Shown: positions 27,527 through 37,778 of the stretch, piece after piece
Numbering within the stretch: position 1 is the stretch's first letter
Layout: each line of letters begins with the position of its first letter
Source: Fulvimonas sp. R45
GTDB lineage: Bacteria; Pseudomonadota; Gammaproteobacteria; Xanthomonadales; Rhodanobacteraceae
Reading direction: 5' to 3'
NCBI RefSeq assembly: GCF_030504985.1
Contig: NZ_JASERU010000002.1
Coordinates: 124,001 to 188,000, forward strand
Length of the DNA: 64,000 bases
Notes under the pieces: model-generated
Databases searched by the model: none
What the model was told of the DNA's origin: nothing
What the model saw: the letters and a program-made list of their open reading frames with translations, nothing else
Translations under genes and position numbers: made by a program

Positions 27527-28471
27527 TCAGTCCAGCGCCTGCTCCAGCTCCGGAATCAGCTTGAACAGGTCGCCCACCAGCCCGAAGTCCGCCACCTCGA
27601 AGATCGGCGCTTCACTATCCTTGTTGATCGCGACGATGGTGCCGGCGTCCTTGATGCCGGTGAGGTGCTGGATGGCGCCGGAGATGCCGATGGCCATGTA
27701 CAGCTCCGGCGCGATGATCTTGCCGGTCTGGCCTACCTGCAGGTCGCTGGGCACGTAGCCGGCGTCCACCGCGGCGCGCGAGGCGCCCACGGCCGCGCCG
27801 AGCTTGTCGGCCAGCTTGAAGATGATGTCGAAGTTCTCCTTCGAGCCCACGCCGCGGCCGCCGGAGACCACCTTGCCGGCGCTCTGCAGGTCAGGGCGGT
27901 CGCTCTTGCCCGACTGCAGGCCGACGTAGCGGGTATGCGCGGGCAGCGCCACGTCTAGCGAAAGCGCCTCGATCGGCGCGTTGTTGTCGCCGCTGGCGGC
28001 GGCCGGCCACGAGGCGGTGCGCACGGTGGCGACCACGGTGTGCGTCGGCTCGGCCTCGACGGTGACGATGGCGTTGCCGGCGTAGATCGGCCGCTTGAAG
28101 GTATGCGTGCCTTCCACGCTCATCACGTCGCTGACCTGGGCCACGCCGAGCAGGGCGGCGACGCGCGGCATCACGTCCTTGCCGAAGGTGGTGGAGGGCG
28201 CGAACACGTGGCTGTAGCCGGCGGCGGCCCTAGCGACCTGCGGCGCCAGCACGGCGGCCAGCGGATGCGCGTTCTCGGCGCGCTCGACGGTGAGCACGCG
28301 GTTCACGCCTTCGATCTTCGCGGCCTCGGTGGCCAGGGCGCCGGTGTAGGCGGCCAGCACCAGCACGTCGATGGATTCCGGCTTGACGGCGGCGGCCGCG
28401 CTCACGGCGCGCGCGGTGGAAGGGTTCAGCGTGCCGTCCAGGTGTTCGGCGATGACGAGGATCTTGCTCAT
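27527..28471 (-). CDS. etfA: Electron transfer flavoprotein alpha subunit
   Basis: 314 residues, normal length for the FAD-binding subunit of ETF. It starts [16 protein letters not shown]. The C-terminal FAD domain has [51 protein letters not shown] and [20 protein letters not shown], all diagnostic. ETF carries electrons from acyl-CoA and other dehydrogenases to ETF-quinone oxidoreductase. It lies 98 bp after etfB on the same strand. In Xanthomonas this gene is the conserved right border of the O-antigen locus, which matches the arrangement here. Confidence 0.96.
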   Translation of the reverse strand: MSKILVIAEHLDGTLNPSTARAVSAAAAVKPESIDVLVLAAYTGALATEAAKIEGVNRVLTVERAENAHPLAAVLAPQVARAAAGYSHVFAPSTTFGKDVMPRVAALLGVAQVSDVMSVEGTHTFKRPIYAGNAIVTVEAEPTHTVVATVRTASWPAAASGDNNAPIEALSLDVALPAHTRYVGLQSGKSDRPDLQSAGKVVSGGRGVGSKENFDIIFKLADKLGAAVGASRAAVDAGYVPSDLQVGQTGKIIAPELYMAIGISGAIQHLTGIKDAGTIVAINKDSEAPIFEVADFGLVGDLFKLIPELEQALD

Positions 28472-28569
28472 GGCATGGTTCCTTGGTGTCCTGCGCTTGC
28501 AGGGGCGGCTCCAGTCGCGATGCTCTTGGCGTTGGCCGCGGTTGGAGCCGCTGCTGCGGGAAATGTGGG

Positions 28570-29316
28570 TTACAACAGGCCCTTCTGCCTGAGGGCGGCG
28601 ACCAGCTCGGCTGCGTCCTTCACCATCACGCCCTTGCTGCGCTTGGGCGGCGCGGCGTAATGCGTGGTCTTGAGGTGGTCGCCGCTGTCGACGCCCAGCG
28701 AGGCGAGCTCGACCACGTCGATCGGCTTGGACTTGGCCTTCATGATGTCCGGCAGCTTGATGAAGCGCGGCTCGTTGAGGCGCAGGTCGGTGGTGACGAC
28801 CGCGGGCAGCTCCACCTCGATGGTTTCCAGGCCGGCGTCCACCTCGCGCGTCACCGTGGCCTTGCCGTCGGCGATCTCGACCTTGCTGGCGAAGGTGGCC
28901 TGCGGGCGGTCCCACAGCGCGGCCAGCATCTGGCCGGTCTGGTTGGCGTCGTCGTCGATCGCCTGCTTGCCCAGGATCACCAGGCCGGGCTGTTCCTTCT
29001 CCACCAGCTTCTGCAGCACGCGGGCCGCGGTGAGCGGCTGCACCGCGTCGGCCGTGCTGACGTGGATGGCACGGTTGGCGCCCATCGCCAGGCCGTTGCG
29101 CAGGTGCGCGGTGAGGTCGGCGGGGCCGATGCCCACCACCACCACTTCCTCGGCGAGACCTTTCTCGCGCAGGCGCAGGGCCTCTTCCAGCGCGATGTCG
29201 TCGAACGGGTTGGCGGAGAGCTTCACGCCGTCGGTCACCACGCCGGTGCCGTCGGGCTTGACCTGGATGCGCACGTTGTAGTCCACGACGCGCTTGTAGC
29301 CGACCAGAATCTTCAT
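28570..29316 (-). CDS. etfB: Electron transfer flavoprotein beta subunit
   Basis: 248 residues. It begins MKILVGYKRVVDYNVRI and has the AMP-binding region with GIGPADLTAHLRNGLAMGANRAIH and the ILGKQAIDDDANQTGQMLAALW block typical of ETF-beta. The recognition-loop region (about 190-200) contains LNEPRFIKLPDIMKAK. It forms the heterodimer with EtfA. It is separated from the ETF-quinone oxidoreductase gene upstream by a glycosyltransferase gene, which breaks the functional cluster. The 124 bp upstream show no repeat or gene. Confidence 0.96.
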   Translation of the reverse strand: MKILVGYKRVVDYNVRIQVKPDGTGVVTDGVKLSANPFDDIALEEALRLREKGLAEEVVVVGIGPADLTAHLRNGLAMGANRAIHVSTADAVQPLTAARVLQKLVEKEQPGLVILGKQAIDDDANQTGQMLAALWDRPQATFASKVEIADGKATVTREVDAGLETIEVELPAVVTTDLRLNEPRFIKLPDIMKAKSKPIDVVELASLGVDSGDHLKTTHYAAPPKRSKGVMVKDAAELVAALRQKGLL

Positions 29317-29440
29317 CAGCGGTTCCTTCGAGTTGCCGGGCGCCGGAGGCGCAGTAGAACCGCGATTCTAACCCGAGACGCCGCTCCATGCGGTTGCGTA
29401 TGGGGTGACGCCTGCCGCCCCCGCGACCTGGTGGTGCTTA

Positions 29441-31534
29441 TCAGCCGGGGCCTGCGTCCGGTGCGGGTGGCAAAGCCCGGAGCAGGGCCGCCCGTGCGGC
29501 CTCGAAGGAAAAGTGCCGCCGCACGTTGTCCAGCCCGGCATCGGAAAGCCGCAGCCAGAGCGCCTCGTCGTCGTAGAGCCCGAGCACGGCATCCGCGAAG
29601 CGACGGGCGTCGTCGGCGAGCAGCACGTCGTGCCCGTCTTCCAGCTGCATGCCTTCCGCGGCCAGCGTGGTGGCCACCACGGGCAGGCCGTAGCTCATCG
29701 CCATGTTGACCTTGCCCTTCACGCCGGCGCCGAAGCGCAGCGGTGCGAGCGCGATGCGGCAGCCGTCCATCCACGGCTCGAGTCCGGGTACCCGGCCGTG
29801 GACATGCACGCCGGGTCCGGCGAGGGCGGCACGTTGCGCGTCGGGAATGTCGCCGACCAGGTGCAGCGGGATGTCCGGGCGCCGCGCCCGGATCAGCGGG
29901 TAGATCTCCTCCACCAGCCAGCGCACGGCGTCGACGTTGGGCGGATGGCCGAAGCCGCCGACGAAGATCAGGCCCGAACGCGGGGCGAAGCCCGCGCGCC
30001 GGCCGAAGACCTCGTGCACGTTCGAGAGCAGCTCGATGCGGGCATCGGGGACGTCCGCGGCGAGCAGCGAGCATTCGGCCGGACTGACCACGAAGCTGAC
30101 GTCGCAGGCGCGTATCAGCGCGAGCTCGCGTCGCTTCGACGCCTCGGCCTGGCGCAGCAGGGCGGCGTTGCCGGCGTGCTCGGCAGCGCGTCGCTCGCGC
30201 AGGAAGTGCAGGTCCACCGTGTCGAACAGCACCCTGGCCCGCGGCGCCAGCCGCCGCACCAGCTCCAGGTGCGGGTGGGCCACGTAGTGGCGGCACAGCA
30301 TCACCGCATCGAGCAAGGCGCCTTCGCGCTTCAGCCAGGCCGCCAGCGGGGGCGACCAGGGTTTGCACAGCACCCGCACGCCGAGCGCGCCGAGCAGGGC
30401 GATCCCGTGCGCGTCGGCGCGCCGGTTGTCGGCCATGAAGGTGACGCGCCAGCCCAGTTCACGCAGCAGCCGCATGATGTTGACCAGGCGCAGCGAACCG
30501 GAGTCGCGCGCCGGGTCCGGCGTCAGTGCGTCGACGATCAGGATGTGGCGGCGACCGTCATGGTGGACGGCCTGGGCCACCGGCGTGCGCGGCGCGGGTT
30601 GCCGCTGCAGGGCCGCGTGCCACTTTTCGACGAACTTGGCCCGGTTGATGGCCTGGTACTGCTTGACGCCGGCGAACGGGTCCAGCCCGGAGCTGACACC
30701 TTCGCAATGCACCACCAGGCTGGCGGGCTGGTAGATCACACGGCGGCCGGCGGCGCGCACGGCGAAGGCGAGGTCCATGTCCTCGCAGTAGGCGGGCGCG
30801 TAGCGCGTGTCGAAGCCGCCGACCTGCCGGAACAATGCCGCCTCGATCATCATCGAGGCGCCGGAGACGTAGTCCGCGTCGCGCCGGTAGAGGAACAGCG
30901 GGTCGTCGCGGTCCTCGAAGCGGCCGTAGTTCCAGGCCCCGCCGTCGGCGTAGACGATGCCGCCGGCTTCCTGCAGGCGGCCGTCGGGGTAGGCCAGCCG
31001 GCTGCCCGCCAGGCCGCAGCCGGGCTCCTCGGCGAAGCAGTCGAGCAGGCGGTCCAGCCAGCCCGGCATCACCTGGGTGTCGTTGTTGAGGAACAGCAGG
31101 AAGTCGCCGCGGGCCGCCGCGGCTCCCGCGTTGCAGCTGCCGACAAAGCCGAGATTGCGTTCGTTGCGCAGCAGGCGCAGGCCGTCGATCCGCGCCAACG
31201 CGGTGGCGCTGTCGTCCGGCGAGGCGTCGTCCACCACGATCACCTCGAACGGCGCCTGCGCGCCATGGCGCGCGATCGAGCGGAGGCAGGCCAGGGTGTA
31301 GGGCAGCTTGCCGTGGACGGGGATGATCACCGAGACGCGCGGTTGCCCGGCACCGGGCAGGGCGAAGGGCACGAAGGGGGCGTCCAGCGGTTCCAGACGC
31401 CATGTGGCGTCGACGGGAGGGCGGGGCCGGAGCTCCTGCGCGACCCGCGAAACCGTGCCGCGCAGGCCGCGCTGGGCCACGCTGCCGGACAGCCGCTGCA
31501 GCAGGAAGTGCAGGCGTTTCAGGTGCCAGCGCAT
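29441..31534 (-). CDS. Bifunctional glycosyltransferase (GT2 + GT4) inside the etf cluster
   Basis: 697 residues. GT2 domain about 65-310: RVSVIIPVHGKLPYTLACLRS, VIVVDDASPDDS, FLLFLNNDTQVMPGW and GGFDTRYAPAYCEDMDLAF. GT4-like domain about 350-690: ILIVDALTPDPARDSGSLR, IFVGGFGHPPNVDAVRWL, and a C-terminal part with RFGAGVKGKVNMAMSYGLPVV. The order GT2-GT4 is found in rhamnan and other O-antigen synthases. It lies between the ETF-quinone oxidoreductase gene (76 bp) and etfB (124 bp) on the same strand, so it probably shares their transcript. ATG 31534 is used; a GTG lies 6 bp upstream and neither has a strong ribosome-binding site. Confidence 0.85.
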   Translation of the reverse strand: MRWHLKRLHFLLQRLSGSVAQRGLRGTVSRVAQELRPRPPVDATWRLEPLDAPFVPFALPGAGQPRVSVIIPVHGKLPYTLACLRSIARHGAQAPFEVIVVDDASPDDSATALARIDGLRLLRNERNLGFVGSCNAGAAAARGDFLLFLNNDTQVMPGWLDRLLDCFAEEPGCGLAGSRLAYPDGRLQEAGGIVYADGGAWNYGRFEDRDDPLFLYRRDADYVSGASMMIEAALFRQVGGFDTRYAPAYCEDMDLAFAVRAAGRRVIYQPASLVVHCEGVSSGLDPFAGVKQYQAINRAKFVEKWHAALQRQPAPRTPVAQAVHHDGRRHILIVDALTPDPARDSGSLRLVNIMRLLRELGWRVTFMADNRRADAHGIALLGALGVRVLCKPWSPPLAAWLKREGALLDAVMLCRHYVAHPHLELVRRLAPRARVLFDTVDLHFLRERRAAEHAGNAALLRQAEASKRRELALIRACDVSFVVSPAECSLLAADVPDARIELLSNVHEVFGRRAGFAPRSGLIFVGGFGHPPNVDAVRWLVEEIYPLIRARRPDIPLHLVGDIPDAQRAALAGPGVHVHGRVPGLEPWMDGCRIALAPLRFGAGVKGKVNMAMSYGLPVVATTLAAEGMQLEDGHDVLLADDARRFADAVLGLYDDEALWLRLSDAGLDNVRRHFSFEAARAALLRALPPAPDAGPG

Positions 31535-31610
31535 CGTCACGGGGAACGTGCTTCGACTTCAGTGGACGCCGCGGCGGGCCATGCCTCCACCGCGGGGAAC
31601 GGACCGTGCT

Positions 31611-33212
31611 TCACAGGTTCTGGTAGTTCGGCCCCGAGCCGCCTTCCGGCGTGACCCAGGTGATGATCTCGTACGGGTCCTTGATGTCGCAGGTCTTGCA
31701 GTGCACGCAGTTGGCGGCGTTGATCTGCAGGCGCCTGCCGCCCTCGTCCTCGACCATCTCGTACACGTTGGCGGGGCAGAAGCGGGTGCAGGGATTGCCG
31801 TATTCCTTCGTGCAGCGGTCGACGCAGATGCTGGTGTCGGCCACGTGCAGGTGGATGGGCTGGTCCTCGTCGTGCTCGGTGGCGGCGAAGTAGACGCCGG
31901 CGAGGCGGTCGCGCGGCGGCAGTTCGCGCGGCGCGTAGTCGCGCTTCGGTTCCTCGCATTCGCCCAGCTTGTGCAGGCTGGACCAGTCGGGCTTGTTCTT
32001 CAGCGTCCACGGCGAGCGGCCGCCGGTGACGGTTTCCCAGGCGGCGTTGAGCAGGCCGAACCACAGGCCCTTCTTGAAGGCGGGCTTGATGTTGCGCACC
32101 TTCTTCAGTTCGGCCATCGCCTCGGAGCCGCGCAGCTTGGCGTCGAAACCGGCGGGATCCAGGCCGGCGGCGGCGAGGTGCTCGGCGGCGAGCATGCCGC
32201 TGCGGATCGCCTGGTGCGTGCCCTTGACCTTGGGCACGTTGAGCAGGCCGGCGGTGTCGCCGATCAGGATCGCGCCGGGCATCTCGCACTTCGGCAGCGA
32301 CTGCCAGCCGCCGGTGACGATGGCGCGCGCGCCGGCGGAGAGGATGTTGCCGCCTTCCAGCAATGGCTTCACGTGCGGGTGGTTCTTCCACTGCTGGAAG
32401 GCCTCCCACGGCTGGTAGTTCGGGTCGCTGTAGTCGAGGCCGCTGACGTAGCCGAGCGCGATGCGGTCCTTGTCCAGGTGGTAGAGGAAGCTGCCGCCGT
32501 AGGTATGGCTGTCGGCGGGCCAGCCGAAGCTGTGCACGATCCTGCCGGGCACGACGCGGCCGGCGGGCACCTGCCACAGCTCCTTGATGCCGATGGAGTA
32601 GCCCTGCGGGTCGGCGTTCTTCGCCAGGTCGAAGCGCTTGATCAGCTGCTTGGTGAGGCTGCCGCGCGCGCCTTCGGCCAGCACGGTGACCTTGGCCTTG
32701 ATGTCGATGCCCTGGGTGTAGCCCGGCTTGTGCGTGCCGTCCTTCGCCACGCCCATGTCGCCGATGCGCACGCCGGCGACCGATCCGTCCTCGCCGTAGA
32801 CGACGTCGGCGGCGGCGAAGCCCGGGAACACGTCCACGCCCAGCGCCTCGGCCTGCGGCGCCAGCCAGGCGCACAGCGCGCCCAGCGAGACGATGAAGTT
32901 GCCGTGGTTGCGCATGCCCGGCGGCACCGGCAGCCGGCGGCCACCGGTCTTCGACAGCAGCCAGAACTCGTCCTCGCCGGCCGGCACGCAGACCGGCGGC
33001 GGGTGGTCGCGCCAGCCGGGCAGCAGCGCGTCCAGCGGGCCGGGTTCGATCACCGCGCCGGAGAGGATCTGCGCCCCGATGGTGGAGGCCTTCTCGATCA
33101 CGCACACCGTGGTCTCGGGCTGCAGCTGCTTCAGGCGGATCGCGAACGACAGCCCGGCCGGGCCGGCGCCGACCACGACGACGTCGTATTCCATGGTTTC
33201 GCGTTCGCTCAT
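31611..33212 (-). CDS. Electron transfer flavoprotein-ubiquinone oxidoreductase
   Basis: 533-residue membrane-associated flavoprotein passing electrons from ETF to ubiquinone. The FAD-binding VVVGAGPAGLSFAIRLKQL lies at the N-terminus, followed by STIGAQILSGAVIEP. VLAEGARGSLTKQLIKRF and AILIGDTAGLLNVPKVKGTH complete the flavin domain. The C-terminal ferredoxin-like part has CVDRC, NPCTRFCPANVYE and NCVHCKTCDIKDP, with the cysteines for the 4Fe-4S cluster. GGGAG precedes the ATG at 33212. It is transcribed leftwards ahead of the glycosyltransferase, etfB and etfA genes, and divergent from the amidase gene. Confidence 0.96.
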   Translation of the reverse strand: MSERETMEYDVVVVGAGPAGLSFAIRLKQLQPETTVCVIEKASTIGAQILSGAVIEPGPLDALLPGWRDHPPPVCVPAGEDEFWLLSKTGGRRLPVPPGMRNHGNFIVSLGALCAWLAPQAEALGVDVFPGFAAADVVYGEDGSVAGVRIGDMGVAKDGTHKPGYTQGIDIKAKVTVLAEGARGSLTKQLIKRFDLAKNADPQGYSIGIKELWQVPAGRVVPGRIVHSFGWPADSHTYGGSFLYHLDKDRIALGYVSGLDYSDPNYQPWEAFQQWKNHPHVKPLLEGGNILSAGARAIVTGGWQSLPKCEMPGAILIGDTAGLLNVPKVKGTHQAIRSGMLAAEHLAAAGLDPAGFDAKLRGSEAMAELKKVRNIKPAFKKGLWFGLLNAAWETVTGGRSPWTLKNKPDWSSLHKLGECEEPKRDYAPRELPPRDRLAGVYFAATEHDEDQPIHLHVADTSICVDRCTKEYGNPCTRFCPANVYEMVEDEGGRRLQINAANCVHCKTCDIKDPYEIITWVTPEGGSGPNYQNL

Positions 33213-33319
33213 CGCGGACTCCCGGTGCGGTGGGCCGGCACGAGGCCGGCACGGCGGTCGATCAGACCGCCCATTGTCCGGGTTCGCGCCCCGCGCGGCA
33301 ACGCGTGCTGCGACACCGC

Positions 33320-33350
33320 TTGCAATCGCGCGACGCGCCGTGGCGATAAT
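33320..33350 (+). promoter_or_regulatory. Putative promoter of the amidase gene
   Basis: TTGCAA at 33320-33325 and GATAAT at 33345-33350, spacing 19 bp, 24 bp before the ATG. The GCGATAATCG context recurs before gcvT, which supports its being a real -10 element. The spacing is a little long. Confidence 0.45.
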
Positions 33351-33373
33351 CGGCGCACGCCACGGGAGCCCGC

Positions 33374-34771
33374 ATGAATGCCTTGCCGCCGATCGCCGAC
33401 CTCGACCTGCGTCGCGCCACCGTCTGCCAGCTGCTGCACTGGCTGGCCTCCGACCGGGTACAGCCGCGCGTACTGGCCGACGTCTACCAGGAGGCGATCG
33501 AGCGCATCAATCCGCAGCTGAACGCCTACGTGGGGCTGAGCCCGGGCCTGCTGCAGGAGCAGGCGCGCACCGCGGGGCACCGCCGCCGCGACGGCGTGAT
33601 CGGCCGGCTCGACGGCATCCCCATCGCGCTGAAGGACAATTTCGACATCGCCGGTTGGCCCACCCGCGCCGGCCTGCCCGGCCGCGAGCAGCCGGCCGAG
33701 CACGACGCGCACGTGGTGGCGCGCCTGCGCGCCGCCGGCGCGGTGCTGGTGGGCAAGACCAACATGGACGAGGGCGCGCTGGGCGCGGCCACCGACAACC
33801 CGCACTACGGCCCCACCCACAACCCGTGGAAGCACGGCTACAGCGCCGGCGGCTCGTCGGGCGGCGCCGCGGCGGCCGTGGCGGCGGGCCTGGCCGCGGC
33901 GGCGGTGGGGTCGGACAGCCTGGGCTCGATCCGCATCCCGGCCAGCTATTGCGGCCTGTTCGCGCTGAAACCCACGCACGGGGAGATTTCCGCCCGCGGC
34001 ATGGTGCCGGCGGCGCGGCGGCTCGACGCGGTGGGCCTGCTGGCGCGCAGCGTAGCCGACCTCACCGTGCTGCTGCAGGTGCTGGCCGGCTACGACGCCG
34101 ACGACGCGCGCTCGCGCCGCCGTCGCGTGGCGCTGGCGCCGCCGGACTGGGAGCCGGGCAAGCTGCGCTGCGGCCTGCTGCCCGACCTGGCCGCGGTGGG
34201 CGTGCAGCCCGGGGTGGCCGCGCTGTTCGAGGACGCGCTGGCCCGGCTGCCGCGCGAGCTGGGCGAACGCCGCACCGTGGATTTCGACGACTGGCCGTTC
34301 GCGCGTACCCGTCGCGCCGGCCTGCTGCTGATGGAGGCGGAAATGCTCGGCACCTTCGCCGACGACCTGGCCGACACGGCGCACCCGGTGTCCGGCCGCT
34401 TCCGCGGCATGCTCGACTACGCCGCGCGCAAGAGCGCCGCCGACTACGCGATGGCCGACCGCGTGCTGGATGCCGCCACCCTGAAGATGCGCCGCCTGTT
34501 CGCCCAGGTCGACGTGCTGGTGCTGCCCACCACGCCGCAGGGCGCCTTCCCGCTGGGCGGCCCGGTGCCTGACTCGCAGGCCGACCTGACCAGCTTCGCC
34601 AGCCTCGCCGGCTGTCCCGCGGTGAGCATCCCGATGGGGCGCCTGCCCGACGGCCTGCCGGTCGGATTGCAGTTCGTGGGCGCGCGCGGCTCGGACCTGC
34701 GCCTGCTGGAGCTGGCCGCCGTGTGCGCCGCCACGCTGGATGCGGAGCCGGCCTACCCGGCGCTGGCCTGA
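33374..34771 (+). CDS. Amidase signature family hydrolase
   Basis: 465 residues. The Ser-cisSer-Lys triad is visible: Lys87 in PIALKDNFD, the Gly/Ser loop YSAGGSSGG (156-164), and Ser185 in GSDSLGSIRIPAS. The residue before the nucleophile turn is Leu where the family usually has Gly. FALKPTHGEISARGMVPAA follows, and the end has FASLAGCPAVSIPMG and GLPVGLQFVG. It has no signal peptide. Possible roles are amide, carbamate or aryl-amide hydrolysis; it is not in a gatCAB context, so tRNA amidation is unlikely. GGGAG lies before the ATG. Confidence 0.85.
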   Translation: MNALPPIADLDLRRATVCQLLHWLASDRVQPRVLADVYQEAIERINPQLNAYVGLSPGLLQEQARTAGHRRRDGVIGRLDGIPIALKDNFDIAGWPTRAGLPGREQPAEHDAHVVARLRAAGAVLVGKTNMDEGALGAATDNPHYGPTHNPWKHGYSAGGSSGGAAAAVAAGLAAAAVGSDSLGSIRIPASYCGLFALKPTHGEISARGMVPAARRLDAVGLLARSVADLTVLLQVLAGYDADDARSRRRRVALAPPDWEPGKLRCGLLPDLAAVGVQPGVAALFEDALARLPRELGERRTVDFDDWPFARTRRAGLLLMEAEMLGTFADDLADTAHPVSGRFRGMLDYAARKSAADYAMADRVLDAATLKMRRLFAQVDVLVLPTTPQGAFPLGGPVPDSQADLTSFASLAGCPAVSIPMGRLPDGLPVGLQFVGARGSDLRLLELAAVCAATLDAEPAYPALA

Positions 34772-34918
34772 GGCGGCGCCGGGCACGGTCGGACGCGATA
34801 TGCCAGCGTGTCATCTGCCGATGGCCGCTGGTCGTTTCTGGATGCTGCGACACCTCGCTAGCATGGCTGGACGGCCTGGCGTCAGCGTGGTCGCGCACCA
34901 CTTCCGGATTCCCGCACC

Positions 34919-35836
34919 ATGAGCCAGCCCGCCAGCCTCCAGCGCAGCCACCTCGACCAGCTCGAGGCCGAGAGCATCCACATCTTCCGCGAGGTGGCGG
35001 CCAGCTTCCAGCGGCCGGTGATGCTGTATTCAATCGGCAAGGATTCCTCCGTGCTGCTGCACCTGCTGCGCAAGGCGTTCTACCCGGCGAAGCCGCCGCT
35101 GCCGCTGCTGCACGTGGACACCACCTGGAAGTTCCGCGAGATGATCGCCTTCCGCGACCGGGTGGCCGCGGAAGGCGATGTCGAGGTGCTGGTGCACATC
35201 AACCAGGACGGCGTGCGCCAGGGCATCTCGCCGCTCACCCATGGCGCCACCGTGCACACCGACGTGATGAAGACCCAGGCGCTGAAGCAGGCGCTGGACA
35301 AGTACAAGTTCGATGCGGCCATCGGCGGTGCCCGCCGCGACGAGGAGAAGTCGCGCGCCAAGGAGCGCGTGTTCTCCTTCCGCAACGCGCAGCACCGCTG
35401 GGACCCGAAGCAGCAGCGGCCCGAGCTGTGGCAGCTGTACAACACGCACATCCACCAGGGCGAGAGCGTGCGCGCGTTCCCGCTGTCGAACTGGACCGAG
35501 ATGGACGTCTGGCAGTACATCCGACGGGAGTCGATCCCGGTGGTTCCGCTGTATTTCGCCAAGCCGCGCCCGGTGGTGGCGCGCGACGGTGCGCTGATCA
35601 TGGTGGACGACGAGCGCTTCGTTTTGCGTGAAGGCGAGCAGGTCGAGACGCGCACGGTGCGCTTCCGCACGCTGGGCTGCTATCCGCTCACCGGCGCGGT
35701 GGAGTCCGACGCCGACACGCTGGACAAGGTCATCGCCGAGATGGCGGACTCGCGCAGCTCCGAGCGGCAGGGCCGGGTGATCGACCACGACCCCTCGGCC
35801 TCGATGGAGCGCAAGAAGCAGGAGGGCTATTTCTGA
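34919..35836 (+). CDS. cysD: Sulfate adenylyltransferase subunit 2
   Basis: 305-residue small subunit of ATP sulfurylase, which makes adenosine 5'-phosphosulfate. The PP-loop SIGKDSS is at 38-44, and [16 protein letters not shown] and [20 protein letters not shown] are diagnostic. The C-terminus [21 protein letters not shown] is the usual CysD end. Its stop shares one base with the cysNC start (TGATG), so the subunits are made in a coupled way. No cysH, cysI or cysJ is nearby. The 147 bp upstream show no site I can name. Confidence 0.96.
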   Translation: MSQPASLQRSHLDQLEAESIHIFREVAASFQRPVMLYSIGKDSSVLLHLLRKAFYPAKPPLPLLHVDTTWKFREMIAFRDRVAAEGDVEVLVHINQDGVRQGISPLTHGATVHTDVMKTQALKQALDKYKFDAAIGGARRDEEKSRAKERVFSFRNAQHRWDPKQQRPELWQLYNTHIHQGESVRAFPLSNWTEMDVWQYIRRESIPVVPLYFAKPRPVVARDGALIMVDDERFVLREGEQVETRTVRFRTLGCYPLTGAVESDADTLDKVIAEMADSRSSERQGRVIDHDPSASMERKKQEGYF

Positions 35837-37710
35837 TGGCCGCCCGGATCGAACCCCGCACCGCCGAGGCCGGACGCGGCCTGCTGCGCTTCATCACCTG
35901 CGGCAGCGTGGACGACGGCAAGAGCACCCTGCTGGGGCGCCTGCTGTACGACGCCGGCATGCTGCCGGACGACCAGCGCGAAGCGCTGGAGCGCGACAGC
36001 CGTCGCCACCACGGCGACAGCGGCGTGCTCGATTTCTCCCTGCTCACCGACGGCCTCGACGCCGAGCGCCAGCAGGGCATCACCATCGACGTGGCCTACC
36101 GCTACTTCCACACCGCGCGGCGCAGCTTCATCGTCGCCGACTGCCCCGGCCACGAGCAGTACACCCGCAACATGGCCACCGGTGCTTCCACCGCCGAACT
36201 GGCGGTGGTGCTGGTCGACGCGCGCAAGGGCGTGCTGACGCAGACGCGCCGGCACACCTACATCTGCGCGCTGCTCGGCATCCGCCAGGTGGTGCTGGCG
36301 GTGAACAAGATGGACCTGGTCGGCTACGACGAGGACACCTACCGCGCGATCCTCGCCGACTACCGCGCCCTGGCGTCCGGCTTCGGCATCGACGCGGTCG
36401 TCGGCCTGCCGGTGTCGGCGCTGCTGGGCGACAACGTGGGGCAGCGCTCCGCGCGCATGCCGTGGCATGCCGGGCCCAGCCTGCTCGAGGCGCTGGAGTC
36501 GGCCGAAGCCGCCGCTGTGCCGGCCGCCGAGTTCCGCCTGCCGGTGCAATGGGTGAGCCGGCCCGACCAGTCGTTCCGCGGCTATGCTGGCACCGTCTGC
36601 GGCGGCCGCGTGGCACCCGGCGACGAGGTGGTGGTGCAGCCTGGAGGACGGCGTGCGCGCATCGAGCGCGTCGTGACGGCCGGCGGCGACCTGGCCGAGG
36701 CCGTCGCTGGCCAGGCGGTGACATTGACCCTGGACCGTGAACTCGACGCCAGCCGCGGCGATGTCATCGCCGCCGCGGCGCACCCCGCGCCGGAAGCCGA
36801 CCAGTTCGCCGCGCACGTGCTGTGGATGGGCGACGAAGCGCTGCTGCCCAACCGCAGCTACTGGCTGAAGATCGGCACGCGCACGGTGAACGCGCGCATC
36901 ACCTCGATCAAGCACAAGGTCGACGTGAACACCCAGGCGCGGCTGGCCGCGCACCGGCTGGAACTGAACGAGGTCGGCTACTGCAACGTGGACCTGGACC
37001 ACGCCATCGCCTTCGAGCCCTATGCGGTCGACCGCGTGCTGGGCGGCTTCATCCTGATCGACCGCCAGACCCACGCCACCGTGGCCTGCGGCATGCTGGA
37101 CTTCGCGCTGCACCGCGCGTCCAACGTGCACTGGCAGCACACCGACGTCGACAAGCGCGCGCGCGGCCTCAGCAAGGGCCAGCGGCCGCGCTGCCTGTGG
37201 TTCACCGGGCTGTCCGGCGCGGGCAAGTCCACCGTCGCCAACCTGCTGGAGCGCCGCCTGCACGCGCAGGGCTACCACACCTACCTGCTCGACGGCGACA
37301 ACCTGCGCCATGGCCTCAACCGCGACCTGGGCTTCACCGCCGAGGCGCGGGTGGAGAACGTGCGCCGCGTGGCCGAGGTGGCGCACCTGATGGCCGACGC
37401 CGGGCTGATCGTGCTGGTGTGCGTGATCTCGCCGTTCCGCGGCGAACGCCGCTTCGCCCGCGAGCTGTTCGACGACGGCGAGTTCGTCGAGGTGTTCGTC
37501 GACACGCCGCTGGAGGAATGCGAACGGCGCGACCCCAAGGGCCTGTACCGCAAGGCGCGCGCCGGCGAGATCAGCAACTTCACCGGTATCGACTCGCCGT
37601 ACGAGGTGCCCGAATCGCCGGAAGTGCATTTGCGGACCTCGGGCTTGCGGGTGGAACAGATGGTCGAGCAGTTGTCGGCCTACCTGCTGGGTGACGCCCC
37701 CCAGTCTTGA
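35836..37710 (+). CDS. cysNC: Sulfate adenylyltransferase subunit 1 / adenylylsulfate kinase fusion
   Basis: 624 residues. The N-terminal CysN GTPase has [17 protein letters not shown] (23-39), [12 protein letters not shown] and NKMDL, followed by EF-Tu-like beta domains to about 440. The C-terminal CysC kinase has its own P-loop GLSGAGKST (458-466), then [15 protein letters not shown] and the region ending [13 protein letters not shown]. The fused protein activates sulfate to PAPS in two steps with CysD. The CysN-CysC fusion is common in Xanthomonadales and Pseudomonas. Both active sites look intact. Confidence 0.96.
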   Translation: MAARIEPRTAEAGRGLLRFITCGSVDDGKSTLLGRLLYDAGMLPDDQREALERDSRRHHGDSGVLDFSLLTDGLDAERQQGITIDVAYRYFHTARRSFIVADCPGHEQYTRNMATGASTAELAVVLVDARKGVLTQTRRHTYICALLGIRQVVLAVNKMDLVGYDEDTYRAILADYRALASGFGIDAVVGLPVSALLGDNVGQRSARMPWHAGPSLLEALESAEAAAVPAAEFRLPVQWVSRPDQSFRGYAGTVCGGRVAPGDEVVVQPGGRRARIERVVTAGGDLAEAVAGQAVTLTLDRELDASRGDVIAAAAHPAPEADQFAAHVLWMGDEALLPNRSYWLKIGTRTVNARITSIKHKVDVNTQARLAAHRLELNEVGYCNVDLDHAIAFEPYAVDRVLGGFILIDRQTHATVACGMLDFALHRASNVHWQHTDVDKRARGLSKGQRPRCLWFTGLSGAGKSTVANLLERRLHAQGYHTYLLDGDNLRHGLNRDLGFTAEARVENVRRVAEVAHLMADAGLIVLVCVISPFRGERRFARELFDDGEFVEVFVDTPLEECERRDPKGLYRKARAGEISNFTGIDSPYEVPESPEVHLRTSGLRVEQMVEQLSAYLLGDAPQS

Positions 37711-37778
37711 GGCGCCGCGGGTTTCCGCATGCTCACGGCGGGTAGACGGAAGGGTAGACGGAACGGGTGCAGGAACAT

